This document shows, piece after piece, positions 1 through 9,500 of a stretch of 64,000 bases of DNA. A program made the position numbers and the translations under genes. Source of the DNA: Anaeramoeba flamelloides (taxonomy: Eukaryota > Metamonada > Anaeramoebidae); assembly GCA_027625915.1 (NCBI GenBank), contig JANTQA010000075.1:186001-250000 (forward strand), in the 5' to 3' direction. The number at the start of each line of letters is the position of its first letter. The first letter of the stretch is position 1. The notes under the pieces were generated by a model, which saw nothing but the letters and a program-made list of their open reading frames with translations, was not told the origin of the DNA and searched no databases.

Positions 1-260
1 CGTAAATAAAATAGAAAACCTCAAGAAAACCTAGGCACTCCACAGCGCTTCACTTTAGGTTTTTTTTAATTCGAGAAATAAAACGAAAATTTATTTAATT
101 TTTGGTTTATTTCAAAAATAAAAAAAAACAGCCATTAGCTTTTCCAGAATTTTATTGAATTAAGTAAAATCTAAGATTTTGCTCCATTCTTTTGAATTCT
201 GGAAAAGTTAGGCACTTGACAACACTCTACGGTACTCTAAGGCTCTTGGCTGAACTTTTC
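1..260. repeat. Palindromic dispersed repeat (family O), copy 1
   Basis: This copy has a near-palindrome at about 138-208 (CTTTTCCAGAATT, then TTTTGAATTCTGGAAAAG after a short spacer). It is flanked by the short motif AGAGTGCC/GGCACTCT in variant forms (GGCACTCC near 36, ACTCTACGGTACTCT near 225). The same palindrome and flanking motif recur near 13.0 kb and twice at 32.1-32.4 kb, with fragments near 8.3, 12.9, 15.9 and 37.5-38.0 kb. No protein is encoded. Family membership is judged by eye. Confidence 0.6.
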
Positions 261-639
261 TGAAACACTAAAATCTATTGAAAGTTTTTTATTATAGTTA
301 TAATGTAGGCAGGATTATAACTCATAGAATATCTTTTCTTTAAAAAAATGAAATAAAAAATTTTTTATTTCGAAACAAAGACAAGAAAAAGAGAAAGAAA
401 AGAAAGATATTTAAAAGAGTAGGATTTATTGATAAGGGTTAAGTGCTCAAGAGCTCTTAATCTGTTAAAGAGAGAGTTTTGAAGTGACTAAATTTGTGAC
501 TCCTAATTCAAAGAGTAGTCAAAAGAATCTTTTAATTACAGTCATTAGAAGTATTTTAAATACAATTTAGTTTTCTGGAAAAAGAAGAAGAGAAAAAAAA
601 AAGAATAAAAAATAAAGAGTGGAAAAAAAAATTAAGATA

Positions 640-1250
640 TAAAAATGGTAGTAGTATTGAGAGGATATATGTTTCTGGTTAGTTGAATGACTTGCTATTT
701 AGACTTTGATTTTAATTCATTTTTTCTTATAGCGCGCTGTTTAATATTAGTCAGAAAATATTCTATCGTGAGGTTGTATATTTCTTTTGTATTAATTTTT
801 CTGAACAACTCATCAGTATCCTCTCTGTTAATGATACTAAAGTCAAAGTCTTTGACTTTTTTGAGCACATTTTTCCAGTATTTTCTGTTTTTTTCATATT
901 TTTCACATTTCCATATGAAGTGGTCTACATCATCAACTTTTTTTTTACAGCAGGGGCATATTTTGCTTTTTATTCCAGGTTCTCACTTGTATGTGTATCT
1001 ACATAAGCCATTTGAAAAAGATTTGAGCTTAAGTAGAGTTTTTGATGATTTCCATTTCAAATATGGTTGTTTTATTGCAAATTTTTTTGGAAATTGAACA
1101 ATTTTGAGGTATTTTTTCAATTCCCAGTTTTCTTCTCCAACGGATGAATCGAATTTGTCCTGTATAGCCTTTAAGTGTACTTCGTGGAGTTTTTTTAATA
1201 TTTAAGAGAGTAAAAAAAATAATAAAAAAAAAAAGTAAAAACATAATTTA
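640..1250 (-). mobile_element. LINE 3'-end fragment (zinc-binding C-terminus of a non-LTR reverse transcriptase)
   Basis: Read on the minus strand, the region encodes a leader ending KLKSFSNGLCRYTYK, an in-frame stop, then a zinc-knuckle segment ICPCCKKKVDDVDHFIWKC and the continuation EKYEKNRKYWKNVLKK. The Cys-x2-Cys ... His-x3-4-Cys pattern after DxDH is typical of the zf-RVT tail that follows the reverse transcriptase in many LINEs. It resembles the better preserved tail at 45.5 kb (EDLDHFLWNC). The in-frame stop and the absence of the reverse transcriptase nearby mark it as a dead 5'-truncated copy. A further minus-strand coding-like stretch (LFNYLDIFIWTDYGGDPKK, about 1270-1370) may belong to the same element. 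Confidence 0.7.
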
Positions 1251-2372
1251 AAAGTTTTTTTTGTAACCCCAAGTGTTGAATTGGTTGTGATTATTTCCTT
1301 TGATGTCGAATTTTTTTGGATCACCACCATAATCTGTCCAAATAAAGATATCTAAATAATTGAACAACTGTGGTTCAAATGAAATATAAAACTTTATAAA
1401 GTTTTAATTTAGAACTTTTTAGATGTGTTGAATCTATAAAGTGCTGATTTTCTAAGAAGAGAATTTGGTTTTCGAAATTTTCGTTGTTTTTTTTTTTTTT
1501 TTAGTTTTTTGTCAAAGTTTCCCAAATATTGTTTTCGCAAAAACCCAGTACAATAAATCTACCTGACAGCAAAACCCCAGTCCAAGTAACAAATCGACAG
1601 ATAGTACGGAAAGTTCGATTCGGTTCACTTTGGTACGTTTCAAATTGCGTCAGTTCTCTTCAGTTGCTTAAGCCCAGTTTAAATTCGTGATAAGATCTAA
1701 TCAAGTTAATTTAAGATCTAATTTGAACAAGCCTATCAATTCTTAGAATTATTGTTGTGACTTTGCCCCAAAAAAAAAACACCTAAAAAAACAAAAAGAA
1801 GAGGAACCTAAGGAACCCAAACAACTTTAAAAGGGAGAATTTGGAAAAAGTAAATAGTATAAAAAAAAAAAAACAATTATTTTTAAACGTCTTACTGAGG
1901 TTGTTAACTCAAGATAAAAATATATTTATTGACTAATATAATTAATATGAAATATTATATGTTGAAAATAAAAACATAAAGAAAATCTAAAACAACTTGA
2001 ACTATTTATGACTTTGCGCTTTATTGGAATTTTTAAAAATATTTTTCTTCAAAATTACTTTTATTATCATTTTATTGAATTATTTTGAATTATAAAAGCC
2101 CCACAATATGTTTTAACCATTGTAAAAATTGAAAATGGCACCAATACATCATAATAGTCATACTTGCTGAATAACAATATACTCTCTCATATTTTTGTAT
2201 TTTTTTCATTATTTTTGGTTTGGTTGACTTTTATTTTTTGTTCCTTTAGTTTCATTTTTTTTTATTTTTTTATTTTATACATATGATTAATAAATAATAT
2301 TAAAAATAAATATATTATTTTAACAAAAAACAAATCCAACACTAAAAATTCTGCATCTCAAAATAACAATAG
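1251..2372. other. Non-coding or decayed stretch upstream of the BEACH gene
   Basis: Apart from a minus-strand coding-like patch at about 1270-1370, possibly LINE-derived, there is no clean reading frame. A short plus-strand piece near 2136-2170 reads MAPIHHNSHTC, which recalls the BEACH motif PPFHYGxHYS, but it ends at a stop at once. It could be a remnant of the missing N-terminal BEACH half, or chance. Confidence 0.35.
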
Positions 2373-3907
2373 GTGGTAAATTTGATCATCCTGATCGGTT
2401 ATTTGATTCAATCCAACAAACATATGAAAATTGTTATAATTCGTTATCTGATGTCAAAGAATTGATCCCAGAGTTTTATTATTTACCAGAATTTTTAGAA
2501 AATATTAACGAATTCGATTTGGGGAAAAAGCAGAACGGGATAATGATAAACAATATCAAACTGCCACCGTGGGCCAACGGTTCACCCGAAGAATTTGTTC
2601 GGGTTATGAGAATGGCACTAGAATCAGATTACGTCAGTGAGCATTTAAATGAATGGATTGATTTAATTTTTGGATATAAGCAAAAGGGGGAAGAAGCGAT
2701 TAAAGCAAAAAATGTATTCTATTATTTAACATACGCAGACGAAGTTGAAAAATTGGATTTAGATAATATTGAAAACCAAAAATTTAAAGAATCAATTGAA
2801 TCGCAAATTGAAAACTTTGGGCAGACCCCGTGCCAATTATTTAAAAAGCCACATCCAAAAAGATCACCAAAAGATTTGTATCAGTTATACTCAAAAATTG
2901 ATCTCAAGAAATTTAAACAATGTTTCCATCCTACCATATTTAACCATAATTCGGAGGTGATCTTTTCATCAATTTTTATTAATGATTATGAAATTTTTGG
3001 AACAACTTCCATTTTATTCACCTTTGATAAATCGAGAAAAATTACAAAGTATGGCTATAATTTTACTCAAATTCAAAAAAATAAAATGGTATTTTCAATT
3101 GAAAATGATGAGAAAATTACAAATAACAAAAGTATCGGGCTACCATTTGCCGAGGGTATCGATTATTTTTGTAACTGCCTGAGGCTCAATGAAAATGGTA
3201 GCGTCTTTTTCACTTGCGGCTATTGGGATTCCTCATTTAGAATAAATCACCTTTCAGAATACAACCAACACCATTTCATTACAATTATCAAGCACAAGGA
3301 TATCGTTACATGCTTAAGCTTTGATGAGAATGTGCTGGTAACCGGATCTAGAGACACAACAGCAATTATTTGGTTTATTAATAACTTATCAAAAAATATT
3401 TTTGATCATAATTACATTACATTAAATAAAATTCTCTTTGGACACGATGATGAAATTACTTGCATAGATTTGAAACACGATTTAGATACTGTGATAACAG
3501 GCTCAAAGGATCAAACCTTGATCATTCATTCCTTGCAAAAAGGTAATTATATACGAACTATCAAATGTTCAAGCGTTCCAAAAATGATCAAAATTTTGGA
3601 AAATGGTTCCTTTTTGGTGTATTTCCCTGATAAAAGTAATATGAAATTATTTACTCTCAACGGCAAACCGATAAATATTATCCCAATATATGAACAAATA
3701 ATGGATTGGAAACTAACTAGAGATAAGAAATATTTAATTACAGTTGGAAATAAAGGCAGCTTAATTATTAGAGGATCCTTCCATTTGAATCAATTGGAAA
3801 GATATAATTTTAAAAGTGGGTTAACTTCTTTGGCTTTGTCACAAACAAACGAAATAATTGTAATTGGCTTGAAAAATGGTTCAATTGCCTTATCAAAATT
3901 TTTGTAA
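2373..3907 (+). CDS. BEACH-WD40 protein, C-terminal part (5' end missing; possible truncated gene or pseudogene)
   Basis: The exon opens after AATAG at 2371-2372 with GGKFDHPDRLFDSI, the mid-BEACH signature. It continues with IPEFYYLPEFLENIN, LPPWANGSPEEFVRVMR, ALESDYVSEHLNEWIDLIFG and YKQKG, all diagnostic for the second half of a BEACH domain (about residues 1-130). A C-terminal beta-propeller follows, with recognisable WD40 units around ITCLSFDENVLVTGSRDTTA and ITCIDLKHDLDTVITGSKDQ, ending in TAA at 3905-3907. BEACH-WD40 proteins such as LvsA, neurobeachin and FAN act in vesicle traffic and lysosome or autophagosome biology. Those proteins are usually over 2000 residues. Here only about 510 residues are seen, and the N-terminal BEACH half, the PH-like domain and the upstream armadillo part are absent from the preceding 2.3 kb. 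Either an upstream exon lies off-window or this is a 5'-truncated copy. The frame itself is intact. Confidence 0.85.
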
Positions 3908-6570
3908 TATTTATATTAATTATTAAATTTTTTTTTTTTTTTTTTTTTTTTTTTGTCCTTCTTTTTAATTCTTTATCTTTTTTTTTATCATTCCAGTAGT
4001 GAGCACTTTATTTTTATATTTTAATTATCACAGAAAAAAATAATAATCAAATACTTCTAGGGAAATTACTTTGAAATTTTTGACTATTTCTTTGTTTTTA
4101 TTTTATTATTTATTTAAATTATGAAGAAAAGTATTATTTCATCAATGTTTTTTGAAATTTTTAAACTTGGAATAATCTTATTTTTATTCTGAAGTGGTCT
4201 TTAATATCTTTATAAATTATTTTTTAACATTTTTTCCCTGACTGAATCTTCTTTATATTGGGAAGAAGAGTCACAAAGGAAAACGATCAAGTGGTTAATT
4301 GCTAATTCTGAGATACTGGAACACAAAAGTATGAGTAACTTGAAAATTCAAACCTAAAAAGCAAAAGAAAAAAATGTTCCGAGGTTTTAAGCAAATCAGA
4401 TCAAAAAGAAAAAAGAAATTACAACAATAAATAACGATATCCCCCAAATTAACACTCTTGATCAATTATCAAATTCAAGTTAAAAAAAAATATGATGGCT
4501 ATGATTTTGAATTTTCTTAATTAAAGATTGGATTTTTTTTTTTCCTTTTTTACTAATTGCTTCTTATCGAGGCTTTCTAAATTTCTTTCTTTCTTTTTTT
4601 CTTTTTTCTTTCCAATTTTTTATTTTTGCTTTTTAAATAAAATAATTTTGGGTATCTCTTTCCTTTGAACAATCATGAATCTATGATTTTATGCGTTAAT
4701 TATTTTTGAGGAAATTTGTGTAAAAGGACATCTTGAGTGTAATTTACACTTCTTAAATAATAAAACATATCAGTAAATATTAATTTATTAAAAAAATTCA
4801 GAAAGAATAAAAAGATTTTGAGTTGAATCCCACATAATAAAAAAAATAAAGAAAATAAAAAAGAATTATGAGATTTTTTTTCGATCGAAATTTTGGTTTT
4901 ATTAAATTAAGTTTTGAATCTGGAAAAGTGTAATGGTGGATGTTTGGAATTAACCTTAAAATAGTAAACTAAAAAAATAGTTCCCAGAAGGTGTGAATTC
5001 AACTATTTTATTTTTTAAGACCAAACAATAAAGATCACCTTTCTTGATAAATATGCCGAAATCTTCAATGAAAAAAAATTCAACCAAAGTCCAATTTTCA
5101 ATATTTCTTTTTTATATCTTCTTAATTTGAATGAATACCATAAAGTGATTATCTTGATTCCTCTATTTAATAAATAATATTTAACAGTTTTTTTTTTACT
5201 TGTTATTAACAAAATTCTTTTTTCCAATAGTATTATCAAACAAAACCGAAATAAAGAAAAGTCTTCAACAATTAAAGTAAAAGGTTTTGAATTATACTAA
5301 TCAAAAAACAACTACAAACACTTCAACCCAAAAGAAAAAGAAGACATGGCAAAAAAATTTCAAACAAGATACAGAAATATTTTTTGTTTTACTGTTTAAA
5401 GGATAATAATTACTTTAAAAAAGAACAAATTAACCCAAAAAATCTTTTTTTTTGAATATTTTTTAAAAAATATCATATTTTCTTTAATCAAAACGAAAAA
5501 TAGATAAATTAAAAGAAAAAAAAAAATTTGAAAAATTTATTTTGGATAATTCTTTAAAATCGGAAGTAATTTGTTTATTAAAAATATTCTAAACAAAATT
5601 ATTTTCATAAAGAATTAAAAATAAAACCAAAGAAAGAATAAGTAATTGTATCAAAAATATAAAGAAACGAAAGTATTTCAATAAAGAATTCAAAAAAAAG
5701 TCAACCAAGTAAAACTAATTGTGTCAAATGTTACAGATACTGATAAATTAACATTAATATCTGAACATTTTTTATTCTGTTTCCATTTTTGAAATTTTTT
5801 TACAAATTTTTTGAAGAAAGCATTTTATTGATTTAAATGTTCAGAAAACTTTTTAAATTTTGGTTTCCTTTCAAAAGATTCTTTCTCCCATGTTTTTTTA
5901 AAAGTTAAGCAACTAAATTACAAAATGAAAATTGATCTTAAAATTTTTAACAATAAATTTGAATTTATCAGTAAGATCAAGAAATAAATGATTTTTTTTT
6001 ATTATTACATGATCAAATTTTTCATTTTTTTGGAGTTCCATTTTTTTAATTGGTATGTAAATATATGACCCTAGGATAATTCCACCATGTTTATTGAAAT
6101 ACGAATGTTGGTTAAATATGGAAATGATTGGAAAATTTAATTTTGCATCGTTGAGTTGATCCAAAATTTGCTAAATGTACATACCCCCCTTAACAAAAAA
6201 TAATTTTCAAAACACACTTTGTATACCAATGTGTAAAAAATCGTTGAATAGTTGTGTAATGTAATTTCTTGTTCTTTATTTTTTTCTTTAAAACTCAATT
6301 TTTTAAAGATATTTTTTACCCTTTTTTTGCATAAATATTTCAAATAGTACCGAAATTCAACTTATTTTTTGTAAAAACAATCAATAGCAAATCTAAAATA
6401 GAAAACTAAACCTTTTTTTGGAATAACCCTTTCGTCAGATCAATAAAAGAAATTATCTCTTTAAAAAAACAAATACCCTTTTATTTTTACTCTTTTCTTC
6501 AACTTTTTTTTAATCTTTTCAAAAGAAGACAATTCTTATCGTCACCACAAAGCAAGCTATTTCCATTCAA
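3908..6570. other. Intergenic region, A/T-rich, with repeat copies
   Basis: I see no supported gene. The region holds a poly-T run just after the BEACH stop (about 3929-3954), a copy of repeat M at about 4270-4790, and a partial copy of repeat U near 5735-5880. Short reading frames here are uninterrupted A/T-rich chance frames without motifs. Confidence 0.5.
4270..4790 (-). repeat. Repeat M, uninterrupted copy (empty site of the foldback insertion)
   Basis: Reverse-complemented, this segment matches 8785-9225 joined directly to 11050-11215. Matching stretches include AAGTGTAAATTACACTCAAG, AATTTGATAATTGATCA and the end AACCACTTGATC. It therefore gives the pre-insertion form of the copy that carries the foldback element in the MFS intron. 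The target sequence AATTTGGGGG is present here once. A further related copy lies at about 57580-57900. Confidence 0.7.
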
Positions 6571-9500
6571 ATGAAGAAATTTCAATTTCCACCAGTTGTT
6601 GTTATTATTTGTGCATCAGTTATTTCTCTTCATGGTGGCGCGCCATATGTTTTTTCAATCTTTTATGAATCCATGGCAGATGAACTTAATTATTCTGATA
6701 TGTTTATTTCCCTTTTAACTAGCTTTGGTATAATTGGGCTATATTTTACAATTTTCCCAGCTGGGTGGTATGTTCTTTTTAACCAATAATTGTTTTCTTT
6801 CTTTTTTTTATCAATCCGATCTTTTTTTTTTTTAGAAAGGGTGGGTTGCGATTCAAATTTACCTTTGAACTTCTTTTTCACAGCCTTTCTGAAAAAGTGC
6901 CTTTCTTCTCCAATTGGATTAAATGAATTATTGATCTTGCTCCTAAATATTAACTTGTAGTTTTCAGAAATGAGATCAAAATAGAATACTTCTTGTTCTA
7001 AACTCAAAAGTTGTTTCTTTCTTATCAAAAACAAAAAACAAAAAACAAAAAACAAAAAACAAAAAACAAAAAACAAAAAACAAAAAACGAAAACAAAAAT
7101 CTTCCATTTCGAAAAAACCAAAAAACTGATTATCAAAATCCTTAATCAAAATTTAAAAAGGTCAAATGACAAGTTTGGACCACGTCTTTCAAGTTTTATT
7201 GGGGGAGTTGTTGCAGGAATATGCTATATTATTATGTCATATGCATCGAAAAAAGGGTGGATGATTTTTTGGAATATTTGTGCTTCCTTTGCCATTGGAA
7301 CTTCCTTTATAAGCGCACTTGGGGCTGGGAGTTTGTCATCAACACCAGAAACTGTAGGAACAACAATTTCCATAATTGGGGCATGCACGTCTTTGTCTGT
7401 TGCTTATTATGTTCAAATTGTGAACCTCTATAAAAATGGTAAAGAATCTTGCAAGTCAGACGATTGCTGGAGATCAAGTATCAAATTTGTTGGCATTTTA
7501 GTTTTAATAGTCATCCCATTTTTTTCCTTATTTTTGGAAACAGACAAGACAAAACTTAAAAAATCATTAAAAAAAAAATTAAGTTCATTGAAATCTTTAG
7601 GTTCACTCAAGTCAATTTCGTCATTCGAAGTAATACATAAAAAGTTAAAGAAATTTGGTTCAATCAAATCCTTAAAAAATATGATTCCAACAAAGCAAAC
7701 AATTACTTTTAAATCCTCTTTAAGGGTTTTCAAGTTTCCATCCTTTTGGTTTATTTTTTTTACCTTTATGGTCTCTGTATCTTCTGGAATTCTGGTTTTG
7801 TCAGGTAATATTTTATTTTATTTTTTTTAGTTTAAGGCTTTTTAATCCCTGAAATTTGAAAAAAGATTATCTTGTATTATGGTGTAAGGCCATATCTTTT
7901 GGTTCTTTGCTGATCTATATTCGACTTTGTATTAATTTTAATAGTGGTTCAAAAAGGAAATTTTTGGCAATTTCTTTTTTTTTTTTTTCCGAAATCCGAA
8001 TTTAAGAGTGAAAGACCAATAGATTGGTAAGAGTGTAAGATGAATAACAGTGATTTTTGAAGGTTGTCAATTGAAATATTTATTTTCTCTTTGGTCAAAT
8101 GAACTAAAAAAATAATAATTTTTTTTAAAAGTTCCAAATAAAACAAAACCTGAACAAAAATTTCAATTAACAACCCACAAAAATCACATTTTTTTATTAA
8201 CTTAACTTCCATTTTATTGGTCTTTAATAAAATTTCTAAATAAAAATTTAGCTATTTGGGAAGTGTCGTAGAGTGCCTAAATTTTTTTTAATTTTTGGAT
8301 TAAAACCCACTGTAGTCAAAATAAAGCGTGCAAAAAAATATAATACGTGTTTCAAAATAAAATGCGTGTTTTTTTTTTTATAAAAGACCTATACATTAAC
8401 CAATCAAAGAAACTGATAATAAACCCTAAAAAAATATGATATTGGTTTCTTCAAGTTCTATTATTTTAAAAGAAATTCAAAAAATATCGGATCAAATTGG
8501 AAAATTTAATTCAAAAAATAGTGTTAAATTTTTATCAAAACAAAAATCAAAAAATTTCAAAAAATTGAGAATATTATGGAAAATTTTCAACTATTTGCAT
8601 TCCTAATTTAAATTTTACAGAAAATAACCAGACCTTTACTTTCAAAATTGATTTGAACTTAGATATACTAATTGTTAGTAGATTGTATGTTGCTTTGGTA
8701 ACAAGAAGAAAAAAAAAAGCAAGGATAATATTTTGAAACACGGATTATAATCTTTGTGCACGCATTATTTTGATCACTGTAAGGTTAGGTAAACTCGTTC
8801 TTTCAAAAGAAAAAAAAAATTCTAAAATTGAAAATTAAGATATTATAAATTGATTCTAAAGCAAAATTAAAATAATGCCATTATTATTGAAGAAGTATAA
8901 ATTACACTCTAAATATCCTTTTACTTAGAATTTCCTTTCAGGAATTAAGCTTAAAATCAAAGATTTCTTGGTTATTCAGGAAAAAGACCTATCCAAATTA
9001 TTTATTCTTTAATCAGTAAAAGCAAAAAGCAAAAAATTGAAAAACGAAAAAAAGAAAAAGAAAAAAAATTGAAATATAAAAAGGGTTTATAAGAAGCAAT
9101 TGATAAGAAATCAAAAAAAAAAAAAAAGCAATCTTTTTTAATTAAGATCACTCAAAAACACAACCACAATACTTTTGGTTGATTTACTTTTATTTGATAA
9201 TTGATCATTAATGTTAATTTTGAGGGCACGTTTCTAAAAATGAGATTATTTGCGATGCGATTATTTGCGACGATTATAATTTTTTTTTATTTTGTTTGAG
9301 TATTGATGTCTGAACCCACAAAATTTTGTCGTATGTGTTAATACTTTGCTGTGTGTATCATAAATTTTTTTTGGGTCAAGTAGAAAAAAAAATATGAATT
9401 AGTCAAAAACGACAATTTTTGCCCAAAAAACGCAAATTGGAAATTTTCAAAAGTTGCAGATATTTGCGATTTATTTAACATTTTATTTAACATTTTTTGA

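Noticed and set aside
687-1097. 136-codon plus-strand frame
   Set aside because: The opposite strand encodes a recognisable LINE zinc-binding tail; the plus frame is its shadow.
1590-1640. Possible tRNA T-arm (GTTCGATTCGGTTC)
   Set aside because: No cloverleaf can be drawn around it; acceptor and anticodon stems are missing.
2330-2372. Reading the BEACH frame further upstream (NPTLKILHLKITI)
   Set aside because: It vaguely resembles the BEACH EPFTTLHI segment but has the wrong spacing and no acceptor upstream; AATAG at 2372 is the better exon border.
6690-7136. Minus-strand frame rich in Phe/Cys/Leu repeats
   Set aside because: It is the complement of MFS exon 1 plus the (AAAAAAC)n intron tract, not a gene.
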